A DNA stretch of 64,000 nucleotides, from positions 1,145,684-1,209,683 of the forward strand of contig NZ_CM001773.1 of the NCBI RefSeq assembly GCF_000314895.2. The letters run 5' to 3'. Positions within the stretch are counted from its first letter, which is position 1. Each line of letters begins with the position of its first letter. The notes below the pieces were generated by a model. It was not told the DNA's origin, searched no databases, and worked only from the letters and a program-made list of their open reading frames with translations. This document shows positions 40,027-50,728 of this stretch, in pieces. The translations under genes and the position numbers were made by a program. Origin of the DNA: Providencia sneebia DSM 19967 (GTDB lineage: Bacteria > Pseudomonadota > Gammaproteobacteria > Enterobacterales > Enterobacteriaceae).

Positions 40027-41293
40027 TAGTTATAACTCTATTATTCATTTCATTATTTATCTTAACGACAAAACAATAAATAAAGGCAATAATGGTAAAA
40101 GTCGCACTAATGATAAATAGCACGCTATAACTCCATTGAGTTACGACAATACCACTCAGTATTGAACAGATTATTGCGATCATCATGTCTGTCGATTGCA
40201 TCAATGCAAAATCAACACCGGGCTGTTTTCCCGCCGCATATCCCATTAATAATGTATACAGCGTGACAAACTTAATTGCTGTAATTAATGACGCAATAAC
40301 AAATAAGCTAGCGATAAAATAAAAGGGAAGTACAGTTTGCCAAGAGGAATAAATAAATACTCCGAATAGTACAGCTTCAAATAATAATATCCAGATTAAT
40401 GAAATTGATGCCCCTAGATAACGAACGAGTGGTCCGCCAATTACTACACCAATTAATCCTGCGAGAGCACCGCCACTTGCGGCAAGTATTCCTAGTTCAG
40501 CAAGGTTGATTCCTTTATCAATTAAATACGGCATCATCATTGCCAAGCTGATACGCGTTCCAACCATACAAAGAAGTATTAAAATAAGTGCTCGACGAAC
40601 TCTGGGACGTTTAATTGCCTGCTTCAGAGAGGGGATATTCGTTGACGATTGGTTAATTGTGGATACATGCTTTATTTGAGGTGATCGTTTAATAAACCAT
40701 GCTGGTGCTGAAAGCAGTAAGGTGGTAAGTGCTAACATCATGATGCCATGCCACCAGCTATATAATGCAATCAGGTATAAAAATAACCCACTGCCTAATA
40801 GTGTTCCAAAATAGCTTCCACCAACTTGTACCATATTGGCCCATGGCCTTTGTTTAATCGTCAGTTTATCAATCGCAAAACCATCAGCAGCAGTATCAAC
40901 AACCGTAAGTACAAAAGTAATGAATATCAAACCAATAAAGATAGGGGCAACTTGATGAGCTTGATCTAAATAAGCCACAATCATAAATAGGATGGTGATT
41001 AATCCACCACCTATTAATAGCAATAATCGGGCATGGTTATCACCATGCCCAGTTTTTCGGAAGCGTTCAACAAAAGGTGACCAAAGAAATTTTAATGCCC
41101 AAGGCAACATTAATAGATAAACCAAACCTATTTTGTCTGTTGCGATACCTTGACTACGAAGTAAAGCCGGTAAACTTTGTAAGGTCAACATACTGATGCT
41201 ACTTTGGATGGTGTAAACACCACCCAACATCATGAATAAGACACCTATCGAAACAAATGGTACAACGGGCTGTTGTTTAGGAACATGGTTCAT
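40019..41293 (-). CDS. MFS transporter, YbtX-like
   Basis: A 424-residue membrane protein with about twelve hydrophobic segments and MFS-type loops (e.g. FVERFRKTGHGDNHARLLLL). In Yersinia, ybtX (irp8) stands beside ybtPQ and encodes an MFS protein that is not essential for yersiniabactin uptake and has been linked to zinc acquisition. The same position here, between the receptor and the ABC pair with four- and eight-base overlaps, supports a YbtX-like call. Direction of transport and substrate are not shown by the sequence. Confidence 0.8.
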   Translation of the reverse strand: MNHVPKQQPVVPFVSIGVLFMMLGGVYTIQSSISMLTLQSLPALLRSQGIATDKIGLVYLLMLPWALKFLWSPFVERFRKTGHGDNHARLLLLIGGGLITILFMIVAYLDQAHQVAPIFIGLIFITFVLTVVDTAADGFAIDKLTIKQRPWANMVQVGGSYFGTLLGSGLFLYLIALYSWWHGIMMLALTTLLLSAPAWFIKRSPQIKHVSTINQSSTNIPSLKQAIKRPRVRRALILILLCMVGTRISLAMMMPYLIDKGINLAELGILAASGGALAGLIGVVIGGPLVRYLGASISLIWILLFEAVLFGVFIYSSWQTVLPFYFIASLFVIASLITAIKFVTLYTLLMGYAAGKQPGVDFALMQSTDMMIAIICSILSGIVVTQWSYSVLFIISATFTIIAFIYCFVVKINNEMNNRVITNE

Positions 41294-43296
41294 AACGAAA
41301 TACTTACCCCAGCACCAACGTTGATGCCTTTGTTAATCATACTAATTGGTGTTGATCCCAAATAAAAACTAGATGTGCGATATTTCTCATTCGTCAGGTT
41401 ATCGCCAAATACCTTCACGGTGACTCCGTTCGGCATTTCAAGGGAAATCGCTGCATCGTAGAGCGTATAAGCCCCTTGTTCTAATGAGTTTTGTTCATCG
41501 AAATAGCTTTTTGAGTAGTAACGCGCCGTTGTTGATAAATAAAGATTTCCCGGTAATACCGATTGTTCTAATAAATATTCCATCCCTGCATTGACCATAA
41601 TATCCGGTGCATAGGGTAGCCTTTTGTTGTTGTACACTACGCCAGAAATAGGGTCAGTGGCGTTGCTGTAGCTTGATTTACCAAAGCTACCACCTAAGCT
41701 TAGGGATAGGTTTTCAACCGGGGTCGCTTTTACTGTAAGCTCTAACCCTTTACTTTCCGCTTTTCCGAGGTTTTGAATGACTTGTATTGGTACTGCACCG
41801 GCGTAAACTTGCTTATCTTTAGAACGAATATAATAAAATGCACCATCTAGCGTCATTTTTTTATTAAAGAAGGACGTATGCCATCCTAGTTCATAGTTAT
41901 CTGACGTTTCTGGATCATATGCTTTCTTATCACCCATAGAGCTAATAATTCGATTAAAACCGCCTGGTTTATATCCTCTTGTTGCAGATATATACAAGCG
42001 TGTCTCTGGGGTATATTGCCAACCTAAAGCAACTTTCGGCGTAAAAATAGTATTGTTGCTACTGTTGTCAAATGCATCTATTGCGGCATAGCCCGTACGT
42101 CCTGAATAATCAATCTCTGAATTTTCATAAGATAGGCGGCTACCTATAGTTAAATCAACATCCTTTAAAATAGGCAATTTCCCTTCACCAAATAGAGCAT
42201 AAGAGGTTTGTGTGATTTTATTTTCAGCTGCGCCATAATATCCCGGATACGCATCTGAATTATGATGTGCTTTATCATGGGCAAAATAAGTGCCGAATAA
42301 ACTCGAAGCCCCATTTTTATATTCTGTATTCAAACGTAGCTCTTGATTAACTCCCTCTCTTTTTTCTTGCCATTGTCCGCCCACATATTTACGATGAACA
42401 TCTCTATCCTGATAAGACGTTACACTGGTTAAGGTTGTACCATCAAAATCATAAGCAGCTTTAAAGGTATAACTATTTACTTCTCGTTTTAATAATGGAG
42501 TCTCTCCATCATATTTTTTCTGTTTTAGCTGTTGATCTGTTAAATACACTTCTTCATGGCTACGTAGATTTTCATGAGAAAAACTAAAATCAGCGCTTAA
42601 TGGTGAATCAATAGGTTGATATGCAACTTTTGCGCGCCCAGTCCATGTATCACTTGAATCTAAATTCTTTTTCCCTGTTAATGGATTATCAATTTGACCG
42701 GGTTCATTCATCCATCTCCCACTTAACGTGGCATATAATTTATCTTCAATTAATGGCACAGTACCACTTGCTGTAATATCTCTTTTTAACGTAGCGTAAT
42801 CGCCGGCTAAATACATAGTAGGGCTATTTTGTGGATCACGTGTAATGACATTAATGACGCCTGCTTGTGCATTCCCACCATACAATGTGCCTTGTGGTCC
42901 TCGTAAAAATTCGACTCGTTCAACATTGATGAGTTCTTGAGTCATAAATTGGTGATCTTGAGGGACACCATCTACGTAAATTTGTACTGATGGAGAATAA
43001 AAATCTGGTGAGCTAATGCCTCGAATAGTCGTTGCTGGGTAAGTTCGATTACCACGAGAGCGAATTTGCAAACCCGGAAATACTTTTTCGAGGTCTTGGA
43101 CTTGTGTTACACCAGCTTGTTCTAGTTCTTCCCCTGTTTTTATCAAAACACTGTCATCTACTGTATTTAACGCTTCTAAACGCTTATTTGCAGTAACAAT
43201 GATGACATCGTCTTCAGGTGAAGATGCTGTGGTAAATTGGCTCCATAAAAGTGGAAGCATCATCGTATAAAGTGCTGAAATTTTTATATTAGTCAT
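41290..43296 (-). CDS. TonB-dependent ferric siderophore receptor, FyuA-like
   Basis: A 668-residue outer-membrane receptor. It has a signal peptide (about residues 1-25), a TonB box near DDVIIVTANK, and a plug domain with VQDLEKVFPGLQIRSRG and VERVEFLRGPQGTLYGGNAQAG. A 22-strand barrel follows, ending in the aromatic-tailed GAGVSISL strand. The layout and the plug (YVDGVPQ) resemble FyuA, the yersiniabactin and pesticin receptor. It is first in a four-gene operon, with a Fur-box-like site and an AraC activator upstream. The true ligand is unknown; foreign siderophores are likely because no synthesis genes are nearby. Confidence 0.85.
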   Translation of the reverse strand: MTNIKISALYTMMLPLLWSQFTTASSPEDDVIIVTANKRLEALNTVDDSVLIKTGEELEQAGVTQVQDLEKVFPGLQIRSRGNRTYPATTIRGISSPDFYSPSVQIYVDGVPQDHQFMTQELINVERVEFLRGPQGTLYGGNAQAGVINVITRDPQNSPTMYLAGDYATLKRDITASGTVPLIEDKLYATLSGRWMNEPGQIDNPLTGKKNLDSSDTWTGRAKVAYQPIDSPLSADFSFSHENLRSHEEVYLTDQQLKQKKYDGETPLLKREVNSYTFKAAYDFDGTTLTSVTSYQDRDVHRKYVGGQWQEKREGVNQELRLNTEYKNGASSLFGTYFAHDKAHHNSDAYPGYYGAAENKITQTSYALFGEGKLPILKDVDLTIGSRLSYENSEIDYSGRTGYAAIDAFDNSSNNTIFTPKVALGWQYTPETRLYISATRGYKPGGFNRIISSMGDKKAYDPETSDNYELGWHTSFFNKKMTLDGAFYYIRSKDKQVYAGAVPIQVIQNLGKAESKGLELTVKATPVENLSLSLGGSFGKSSYSNATDPISGVVYNNKRLPYAPDIMVNAGMEYLLEQSVLPGNLYLSTTARYYSKSYFDEQNSLEQGAYTLYDAAISLEMPNGVTVKVFGDNLTNEKYRTSSFYLGSTPISMINKGINVGAGVSISL

Positions 43297-43443
43297 AATG
43301 TTAATTATTCTTTTATGTTGTTATCCCATTAAAATGATCCGCCATCCCTAAATTGGCGTATTCAATATCGCTAATAGGTTTTATCTGGATTAACATTTTT
43401 CTACTAACGTAATAAGGACGAAATACGCGTAATGCGAACTATT

Positions 43444-43462
43444 GATAACGATTCTCATTAAT
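43444..43462. promoter_or_regulatory. Fur-box-like site between the receptor operon and the AraC regulator
   Basis: GATAACGATTCTCATTAAT matches the 19-bp Fur consensus GATAATGATAATCATTATC at 14 positions by eye. It lies 148 bases upstream of the receptor start and 103 bases before the regulator start, so iron-bound Fur could shut off both directions. Confidence 0.65.
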
Positions 43463-43564
43463 GTTAATGTGCAAGGCATATAAATTTAAATACAGTTAAT
43501 GTTTACTTTGCTGCCAAATTAGCAATACAGCATCATTTCCATTACTTTATATTGACTAAAAATT

Positions 43565-44509
43565 ATGCATAATATTTTTTATAAAAAACTGGATTTGTTG
43601 TTTGCTTATCAAAATAATCAACAGCCGACCAAATTAAAAAATAGAAAAAGTTTGATTGAATCTATTGATACTGAATATCTGTGTAATGGTATTTTGCTAA
43701 ATAAACTATCTTTAACATTGGCAAAAGATATCACTGAATATTGTGAAGGTCCGCCAACAATGTCTATTTCAATCGTCCTCAAAGGGAAAGGGAAAATGTA
43801 TGTTGAAGGAGGGCGTATCATGGATATTGAGCCGGGAATGGCGATTGTTTTCTATTCACCAAATGGAATAAAAGGCTGTAATACTTTCTATCAAGGTGAG
43901 ATCGATATTCTTGACATTCGTTATTCTTTAACAGAAATGCAATCCAAGAATTTACCTGCATTTTCTTCTTTACAACGTCATTATGAACAAAATGCCAGTT
44001 ATCTTGATACGATTATGATAGCGAGTCCTATCTCACCAAATTTAGTGCATATTATCCGGCAAATAGAGAATTGCAGTTTGGATGGGGAAATTCGGAAAAC
44101 TTATTTATATGCTAAATCCCTTGAAATATTAGCGCTAATCATGTCGAAAACGCAGCAAGAATATGACCATACCGCTGTGAGTAGTATGCAACGACGGGCA
44201 ATTTATTGTGCAATTAAGTTATTACACAATAGCTATGAACAAGCATGGACAATTCGCTCACTTTCAAAGGCAGTTGGTATAAATGAACGAAAATTAAAGG
44301 AAGGTTTTAAAATTATTATATCATCGACTTTTCATCAGTACCTTGAACAAGTTCGTATGACTGCTGCTCAAGAATATTTAAAACAAGGGATGAATGTGGT
44401 TGATGTCGCCATTGCTGTTGGCTATGCCAGCCCAAGTCATTTCTCCAAAAGATTTCGGCAACATCACAATATTAATCCGAAACTCTGGCAACTTCAGTGC
44501 ACTGAATAG
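43565..44509 (+). CDS. AraC-family transcriptional regulator, YbtA/PchR-like
   Basis: A 314-residue regulator. The N-terminal half is a ligand-sensing cupin-like domain (ISIVLKGKGKMYVEGG). The C-terminal 100 residues hold the two AraC helix-turn-helix units (WTIRSLSKAVGINERKLKEG and VVDVAIAVGYASPSHFSKRF). YbtA and PchR are homologous activators that sense the ferric siderophore and switch on their own receptor and transport genes. Divergence from the receptor operon across a Fur-box-like site fits that role. No cysteines or transmembrane segments suggest another sensing mode. Confidence 0.85.
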   Translation: MHNIFYKKLDLLFAYQNNQQPTKLKNRKSLIESIDTEYLCNGILLNKLSLTLAKDITEYCEGPPTMSISIVLKGKGKMYVEGGRIMDIEPGMAIVFYSPNGIKGCNTFYQGEIDILDIRYSLTEMQSKNLPAFSSLQRHYEQNASYLDTIMIASPISPNLVHIIRQIENCSLDGEIRKTYLYAKSLEILALIMSKTQQEYDHTAVSSMQRRAIYCAIKLLHNSYEQAWTIRSLSKAVGINERKLKEGFKIIISSTFHQYLEQVRMTAAQEYLKQGMNVVDVAIAVGYASPSHFSKRFRQHHNINPKLWQLQCTE

Positions 44510-44636
44510 CATTTGTTAGTGGACAAGTATAACTTTCCCCAATTTTAACCTTGATGGCCTGCTATCCGAAGTTCATCGCAAAATACTATATCTCGCATAA
44601 ATACTATGCTCACTAAATACTTATGCCTCACTAAAA

Positions 44637-44756
44637 AGTTTATCTGTTGGTGAAAGACAACGAATCTCCATTGATAGGGTTATTTAAAAGAATGTTCCAA
44701 TTCTTATCTTTGACGAACCAACAGTCGCGCTTAATATCCAAAATAATAAGCAGTGA
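44637..44756 (+). pseudogene. Remnant of an ABC transporter ATPase domain
   Basis: One frame reads SLSVGERQRISIDRVI, a stop, then KNVPILIFDEPTVALN. This is the signature motif and Walker B of an ABC ATPase in correct order and spacing, with an in-frame stop and no start or Walker A nearby. The rare LSVGE signature is the same variant as in the ABC gene at 38260-40026 (LSVGEKQR). It may be the debris of a related transporter once linked to the iron locus. The surrounding 44510-45004 holds nothing else recognisable. Confidence 0.75.
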
Positions 44757-45004
44757 TTAACCCTTTTGTCACGTTTTCAAGAGCAGTCATTCTCTTTTCA
44801 AAAAAGAGATATAGCGGGAGTAGAAAAATGATAAATTATGAACAATACACATTCTATTTGATTAACTAATTATTTTTACTAAAAAAATAATATCAATTCA
44901 TATTGAATAGTCTCTCCTAAAATGCAGTATTTCCCATATTTACGACAGAATTTAGGGTAAATTTATCGTATATTTTCCGGCAATGTTATTAGGTAGGTTT
45001 TTGT

Positions 45005-45340
45005 ATGAATATTGAACAGCTTATAATTGAAAAACTGGGGCATATTGAAGCAGAAATGAGGGCAAAGGCGTTTTGGCAAGAAGTACCACCAAGCCCTGAC
45101 GCTTTTGAAAGTACTGAGCCATTTTCCCTTGATACAATGGAAGCACTAGAATGGTTACAGTGGATTTTGATCCCACGTTTATATGAGCTAATTGAGCAAA
45201 ATGCCATTTTGCCTGATGCTTTTGCTGTCGCACCTTATTTTGAAGAGGTGTATAAAAATGATGAAGAAGGGCAGTATCAGTTGTTATTGTCCCAGCTTCG
45301 TGAGTTAGATAGTTTTTTTAGCTCACAACCAAACAGGTAG
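45005..45340 (+). CDS. yqcC: DUF446 protein YqcC
   Basis: A 111-residue cytoplasmic protein of the YqcC (DUF446) family, with FWQEVPPSPDAFESTEPFSLDT and MEALEWLQWILIPRL intact. Function unknown. AGGTAGG precedes the ATG at a good distance. It starts the conserved yqcC-truC-yqcA unit; truC begins six bases after its stop. Confidence 0.93.
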   Translation: MNIEQLIIEKLGHIEAEMRAKAFWQEVPPSPDAFESTEPFSLDTMEALEWLQWILIPRLYELIEQNAILPDAFAVAPYFEEVYKNDEEGQYQLLLSQLRELDSFFSSQPNR

Positions 45341-45346
45341 TTTTTA

Positions 45347-46096
45347 ATGTTAGATATTATTTATCAAGATGAATACATTGTAGCGGTAAATAAGCCAGCG
45401 GGTATGTTGGTACATCGCAGTTGGCTTGACAGTAAAGAAACCGTATTTGTTATGCAAACATTGCGTGATCAAATTGGTCAATTTGTTTATCCCATTCATC
45501 GTCTTGATAGACCGACATCAGGCGTATTGCTATTTGCACTATCAAGTGACATTGCTCGGGTACTTGCAGGCCAATTTGAAGAACATCAAATTGAAAAAAT
45601 ATATCATGCTATCGTGCGTGGTTATGTTGAAGATCAGCAAACCATTGATTATCCGTTACTTGAGCAACTCGACAAAATCGCAGATAAACATGCAACGCGC
45701 GAACCTAAATTACAAGATTGTATTACTCATTGTCGGCCTATAGCACAAGTTGAATGTCCTGTAGAAATTGGTCGTTATCCTACATCTCGTTTTAGTTTAC
45801 TAGAACTTTCTCCAGAAACGGGCCGAAAACATCAATTAAGAAGGCATATGTCTCATATTCGCCACCCCATTATTGGTGATAGCAAACATGGTGATTTACG
45901 TCAAAATCGTGGTGTTAGTCAGTATTTTGGTGTGTCTCGTCTAATGTTACATGCAAGTCAGCTTGTTTTAAGTCATCCCGTTACGGGCGAAAAGCTATCT
46001 TTAGTGGCAAATTGGGATGAGTCATGGCAAGCATTAGTTAACCAATTTGGTTGGCAAAATGCTGCAATTGAATTGAATATGCATATGATGGAATGA
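45347..46096 (+). CDS. truC: tRNA pseudouridine(65) synthase TruC
   Basis: TruC makes pseudouridine at position 65 of certain tRNAs. The 249-residue protein is of the RluA family, with the catalytic aspartate in YPIHRLDRPTSGVLLFA at about residues 48-64 and RKHQLRRHMSHIRHPIIGD later. No S4 domain is present, as usual for TruC. It lies between yqcC and yqcA on the same strand, and the three are likely one operon. Confidence 0.95.
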   Translation: MLDIIYQDEYIVAVNKPAGMLVHRSWLDSKETVFVMQTLRDQIGQFVYPIHRLDRPTSGVLLFALSSDIARVLAGQFEEHQIEKIYHAIVRGYVEDQQTIDYPLLEQLDKIADKHATREPKLQDCITHCRPIAQVECPVEIGRYPTSRFSLLELSPETGRKHQLRRHMSHIRHPIIGDSKHGDLRQNRGVSQYFGVSRLMLHASQLVLSHPVTGEKLSLVANWDESWQALVNQFGWQNAAIELNMHMME

Positions 46097-46120
46097 TGAG
46101 ATATTGATAAGGAAAATAAT

Positions 46121-46573
46121 ATGTCAAAAGTGGGTATTTTTGTTGGAACAGTGTATGGAAATTCTTTAGCTGTAGCGGAATCAGCTCAAGAAATATTAGC
46201 GCAAAATGGTCATGAAGTTGTTATTTTTGATGAACCCGTATTAAGCGATTGGCAGCAGTATAATGATGGTGAAGCTATTGCCTTAATCATTACATCATCG
46301 ACGGGTCAAGGTGATTTTCCTGATACAATTGCACCACTTTTTTATGACATTCAAAATGTTGTTGGTTATCAGCCTAATTTGCGCTACGGCATTATTGCAC
46401 TTGGTGATAGTAGCTATGACAGTTTCTGTGGTGCTGGAAAACGTTTTGATGAAGTGCTAACCGAACAATCAGCAAGCAGAATTGGTGACATCCTTTTTAT
46501 TGATGCTATAGAAGAAGATATTCCGGAAGAGTTTGCTAAATCATGGCTCAATTCATGGGTTAAATTGATTTAA
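46121..46573 (+). CDS. yqcA: Flavodoxin-like protein YqcA
   Basis: A 150-residue flavodoxin-fold protein. The FMN phosphate loop GTVYGNSLAVAES lies near the N-terminus, and the isoalloxazine-binding regions include TSSTGQGDFPD and ALGDSSYDSFC. It is probably a one-electron carrier in the cytoplasm; the partner is unknown. AAGGAAAA precedes the ATG. It ends at a hairpin shared with the convergent yaeH. Confidence 0.93.
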   Translation: MSKVGIFVGTVYGNSLAVAESAQEILAQNGHEVVIFDEPVLSDWQQYNDGEAIALIITSSTGQGDFPDTIAPLFYDIQNVVGYQPNLRYGIIALGDSSYDSFCGAGKRFDEVLTEQSASRIGDILFIDAIEEDIPEEFAKSWLNSWVKLI

Positions 46574-46574
46574 C

Positions 46575-46609
46575 TTTCTGCACCGCAAAGATCGTTTTCG
46601 GTGCAGAAA
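46575..46609. terminator. Hairpin between convergent yqcA and yaeH
   Basis: TTTCTGCACCG and CGGTGCAGAAA form an 11-bp perfect stem with a 13-base loop, directly between the two stop codons. There are A-rich and T-rich flanks but no long U-run on the plus side. Confidence 0.65.
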
Positions 46610-46619
46610 TTCGAAAAAA

Positions 46620-47006
46620 TTATTTTCGAGTCAGCTTTTCAAGATCAGCTTCAATTTCAGCGATTTTATTTGAAACAACATGTTCAAGATGTCGTAGATC
46701 ATCAAGAATTTTGTTTTTCAGATCAATATCTGCTGTGTCATTTTGGCAAATTTGATCAAGTTCTTCAATGGCATAACGAAGGTTTGAGTTGATTTCATTG
46801 ATTTCTTTAAAGTTGTTAGTGCCATCATCCGCAGCAATTGTTTTACGTTGGCGTGGGTATTTAAATTTGACACTTTTAGCGAAAAACTCCCCTTTATCCT
46901 TACGAAAATAGATCTTTAAAATGTCGTTATTGGCCTCTTGGCGTAGGGTATAACGATCAATATCTTGGGGATTACTAATACCTAAACTTTTCAGATTGTC
47001 ATACAT
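46620..47006 (-). CDS. yaeH: DUF3461 protein YaeH
   Basis: A 128-residue protein nearly collinear with E. coli Yae[20 protein letters not shown], then [20 protein letters not shown], and a helical C-terminus ([12 protein letters not shown]). Function unknown, cytoplasmic. It follows dapD on the same strand, as in E. coli. Here the yaeH-dapD-glnD block sits next to yqcA, which is a different chromosomal context. Confidence 0.94.
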   Translation of the reverse strand: MYDNLKSLGISNPQDIDRYTLRQEANNDILKIYFRKDKGEFFAKSVKFKYPRQRKTIAADDGTNNFKEINEINSNLRYAIEELDQICQNDTADIDLKNKILDDLRHLEHVVSNKIAEIEADLEKLTRK

Positions 47007-47237
47007 ATTGATTCACCTAATCGTTGTTGTAGGAATAATACTTAAAACCACCATATTGAATATTGATATTGTGCGAATACAACTCTGAATTATTTGGGAA
47101 TACATTCGCTTATTGCTCAGAGTAATGATGACATTATGCGCGAATTAAGAAAATTGACAAACCTCTCTTCAAAAAAAAGAGGTTAATCATTTAGTTTAAT
47201 GGATAATTAAAGAGATTCGTTAGCTCTACAATGAAAA

Positions 47238-48062
47238 TTAATCAATGCTTCTTAATAATTCGTTAATACCGACTTTTCCACGCGTTTTTTCATCAACTTT
47301 CTTAACGATAACAGCGCAATAAAGGCTATAGCTACCCTCTTTTGATTGAAGGTTACCAGAGACAACGACAGATCCTGCGGGGACTCGGCCGTAGTGAATT
47401 TCACCTGTTTCACGGTCATAAATTTTAGTGCTTTGCCCCAGATAAACGCCCATTGAAATTACTGAACCTTCTTCAACAATGACACCTTCAACAACTTCTG
47501 AACGTGCACCGATAAAGCAGTTATCTTCAATAATAGTTGGATTTGCCTGTAATGGTTCAAGCACGCCACCAATGCCAACTCCACCAGACAAATGAACATT
47601 TTTACCAATTTGTGCACATGACCCAACAGTTGCCCAAGTGTCTACCATTGTACCTTCATCAACATAAGCACCAATATTCACGTAAGAAGGCATTAATACA
47701 CTGTTTTTCGCGATATAAGCACCTTGGCGAACTGCGGCTGGCGGAACAACACGAAAACCTTCACGTTCAAAGCGAGCTTGATCGTAATCTGCAAATTTCA
47801 TTGGAACTTTATCAAAATAACGGCTTTCTGCACCTTCTATCACTTTATTATCATGGATACGAAATGATAGAAGCACCGCTTTTTTCAGCCATTGATGTGT
47901 CACCCAGACGCCAGCTATTTTTTCAGCTACGCGTAATTTACCGCTATCAAGTAAAGCAATAGTTTCAGTTACTGCTTGGTGAACAGTAGGAGAAACATTT
48001 GAAGGTGTAATATTGGCTCTATCTTCAAAAGCTTGCTCGATAATTGTTTGTAGGTGCTGCAT
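47238..48062 (-). CDS. dapD: 2,3,4,5-tetrahydropyridine-2,6-dicarboxylate N-succinyltransferase DapD
   Basis: DapD succinylates tetrahydrodipicolinate in the lysine and diaminopimelate pathway. The 274-residue protein has a helical N-terminus followed by a left-handed beta helix of hexapeptide repeats ([20 protein letters not shown], then [18 protein letters not shown]). The C-terminal tail is of the LLRSID type. Full length compared with E. coli. It follows glnD after a gap of about 40 bases on the same strand. Confidence 0.97.
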   Translation of the reverse strand: MQHLQTIIEQAFEDRANITPSNVSPTVHQAVTETIALLDSGKLRVAEKIAGVWVTHQWLKKAVLLSFRIHDNKVIEGAESRYFDKVPMKFADYDQARFEREGFRVVPPAAVRQGAYIAKNSVLMPSYVNIGAYVDEGTMVDTWATVGSCAQIGKNVHLSGGVGIGGVLEPLQANPTIIEDNCFIGARSEVVEGVIVEEGSVISMGVYLGQSTKIYDRETGEIHYGRVPAGSVVVSGNLQSKEGSYSLYCAVIVKKVDEKTRGKVGINELLRSID

Positions 48063-48100
48063 GATAAATTTTCCCTTTTTTTGTATAAATAGTCATGAAG

Positions 48101-50728
48101 TTATCTTTTATCCTTCGATTTGAGGGCTTCTGTCAACCTTTCTGATAACTCTTGTTGCATATTTTTATCAAGAGCCTTGTGATTTTTATCGGTTAGAACA
48201 AAGAAATCCTCAACTTTTTCACCAATTGTGGTGATCCGTGCGCCATGTAATGATATTTCCATCTGAGAAAGAATATGCCCAACTCTAGCCAGTAAACCCG
48301 GCTGATCTAAAGCGAACAATTCCATATAAGTACGGCGTTCATGAGGCGAATGTAAAAAATTAACTTTAGTCGGAACTGTAAAATGACGTAGTTTTGCCGG
48401 TAATGTTCGTGGTTTAGGTAATGGAATTGCAGGCTGCTGTACGGCATATAAAAGCGCTTTACGGATAGACTCATATCTATCTTTTGATAATGGTGCGCCA
48501 TTAGGTTCTAAGACAACAAATGTATCCATCGCCATATTATCTTTATTGGTAAAAATTTGTGCGCTATGAATACTTAAATTCCGTCTATCAAGTTCACTTG
48601 CAACTGTGGCAAACAGATGCGGTTTATCTGGACACCAAATAAAGATTTCAGTTCCGCCATGTTTGGGTTGAGTACTAATAAGCACTAAGGGTTGATCAAG
48701 ATTGTGCTGCAATAAATGGCTTGCATGCCATGCAATCTGTGATGGCGTATGGCGTAGAAAATAATCTGCATGACAACGTGACCATAATGTTGTTAGCTTT
48801 AATTCATCAATGGGATTCTGGCGAAGTAAAGAAAGTGCTTGCTGGCGGTGATGTCGAATGCGTTCCCGTAAATCAGGTGTACTTTGCATCCCTTGATTAA
48901 GCTGATGTTCCGTAGAGAGAAATAGCTCGCGGATCAGGCTTTGTTTCCAGCTATTCCATAAACTGCTATTGGTTGCACAGATATCGGCAACGGTAAGGCA
49001 CACTAAATAATTCAGCCGTTGAACAGTTTTAACTTCAAGTGCAAATTGTTTGATGACATCAGGATCTTGAATATCTCGTCTTTGTGCCGTCACTGACATT
49101 AATAAATGAACTTTGACTAACCAAGAAGCCAGTTCAGCTTCTCTTTGAGGCAGGTTATGTTGTAAAGCAAAGTCATAGACAAATTCTGCCCCTAAATCGG
49201 AATGATCACCTGAGCGTCCTTTGGCAATATCATGAAATAATGCGGCAAGCCGTAAGATTTCGGGATGGAGTAGTTTAGGATAGACATTGACACAAATTGG
49301 ATGTTCACGCCGATTTTCTTCCCGAGTAAAGCTATCTATTTTTTGTAATACGCGAATAGTATGTTCATCAACCGTGTAAGCATGAAACAAATCGAATTGC
49401 ATTTGCCCAACAATATTTCCCCAAAGCGGCGTGTAAGCACTTAAAACACTGTGCAAATGCATTGGAATGAATGCACCTTTAATGGCGCGCGGATGACGTA
49501 ATATTTTAACAAATAGCGCTCTTGCGTCAGGAATTTCACATAAAGGCGCTGTAAGATTTCGTCTTGCAAAACGTAATTGGCGCAAAGTCGTTGAATAGAT
49601 GCCAGTAATATTTGGATAGCGAGCCATCAAATAAAACATTTTTAAAATAGCAGCAGGTTCTTTAATAAATAAGGCATCATCAATAACATCAATGAATGTT
49701 CCACGCAGTTGAAACTGTTCATCTAATGGGCGGGGTTTTTCGTCAGGATTCAGTGCTAAAATGGCATCATCAAAAAGTTGCAGTAACATTTGATTAAGTT
49801 CTCTTACTCGCCTCGTGACACGATAGAAATCCTTCATCATGCGCTCAACGGGCTGATTTTTTTCACCTTCGTAGCCTAAAAGCCGAGCAACACTAAATTG
49901 ACGGTCAAATAGCAGCCGATTATCATAGCGTTTAACCACTAAATGCAAAGCAAAACGAATTCGCCATAAGAATGTTAGGCACTCTTTCAGTTCTTGGTGT
50001 TCTTCTTCGGTCAAAAAACCAAAACTGACCATTTCATCTACACTTGTTGCCCCGAAATGGCGTCTACCAACCCAGAGTAATGTATGGATATCTCGCAAGC
50101 CACCCGGACTACTTTTAATATCTGGCTCTAAGTTATAACTGGTGCTGTGATAGCGTTGATGCCGTTCTTGTTGTTCTTCAAGTTTAGCAGCAAAAAAGAC
50201 TTCAGAAGGCCAAAACGTATCGCTAAAAATTGTTTTTTGTAGCTGTAAAAATAGGGCAACATCACCACAAATAAGACGTGATTCGATTAGATTTGTAGCA
50301 ATGGTAAGGTCTGACATACCCGCTTCAATACATTCAGAAAATGAACGCACGCTATGACCAATATCAAATTTAAGATCCCAGAGCAGTGTAATAAATTGTC
50401 CAATACGTGAAGCTATTTCTTCTGCTAATGGTTCAGCACTTAAAATAAGAATATCAATATCAGATAAAGGATGCAGCTCATGTCGACCATAGCCACCAAC
50501 TGCAATTAACGACATAGAAGGTTGTTGATCAAATTGATATTCTTGCCATAAACGGGTGAGTAGAGCATCCAGATAATCACTACGGGTATGGACAAGATCA
50601 ATGACAGATTCACCTTGTTTGAAAGCCTCTTCTAACCACAAATGGAAAGATTCAACATGCTGCTTCAAATGTACCAACTCAAGATCTGAAGATTGGAATA
50701 AATTCGGTCGCATAGGAGGCTGTGTCAT
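48101..50728 (-). CDS. glnD: Bifunctional uridylyltransferase/uridylyl-removing enzyme GlnD
   Basis: GlnD senses glutamine and adds or removes UMP on PII proteins, thereby setting nitrogen assimilation. The 875-residue protein has the nucleotidyltransferase motif [17 protein letters not shown] at about residue 79 and an HD hydrolase domain ([20 protein letters not shown]). Two C-terminal ACT domains include [20 protein letters not shown] and [24 protein letters not shown] lies six bases before the ATG. In E. coli map is upstream; here map is absent and cbpA follows, a synteny break. Confidence 0.97.
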   Translation of the reverse strand: MTQPPMRPNLFQSSDLELVHLKQHVESFHLWLEEAFKQGESVIDLVHTRSDYLDALLTRLWQEYQFDQQPSMSLIAVGGYGRHELHPLSDIDILILSAEPLAEEIASRIGQFITLLWDLKFDIGHSVRSFSECIEAGMSDLTIATNLIESRLICGDVALFLQLQKTIFSDTFWPSEVFFAAKLEEQQERHQRYHSTSYNLEPDIKSSPGGLRDIHTLLWVGRRHFGATSVDEMVSFGFLTEEEHQELKECLTFLWRIRFALHLVVKRYDNRLLFDRQFSVARLLGYEGEKNQPVERMMKDFYRVTRRVRELNQMLLQLFDDAILALNPDEKPRPLDEQFQLRGTFIDVIDDALFIKEPAAILKMFYLMARYPNITGIYSTTLRQLRFARRNLTAPLCEIPDARALFVKILRHPRAIKGAFIPMHLHSVLSAYTPLWGNIVGQMQFDLFHAYTVDEHTIRVLQKIDSFTREENRREHPICVNVYPKLLHPEILRLAALFHDIAKGRSGDHSDLGAEFVYDFALQHNLPQREAELASWLVKVHLLMSVTAQRRDIQDPDVIKQFALEVKTVQRLNYLVCLTVADICATNSSLWNSWKQSLIRELFLSTEHQLNQGMQSTPDLRERIRHHRQQALSLLRQNPIDELKLTTLWSRCHADYFLRHTPSQIAWHASHLLQHNLDQPLVLISTQPKHGGTEIFIWCPDKPHLFATVASELDRRNLSIHSAQIFTNKDNMAMDTFVVLEPNGAPLSKDRYESIRKALLYAVQQPAIPLPKPRTLPAKLRHFTVPTKVNFLHSPHERRTYMELFALDQPGLLARVGHILSQMEISLHGARITTIGEKVEDFFVLTDKNHKALDKNMQQELSERLTEALKSKDKR

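Noticed and set aside
47159..47183. Small hairpin AACCTCT ... AGAGGTT between dapD and yaeH
   Set aside because: A seven-bp stem with an A-run loop and no U-tail; not convincing as a terminator.
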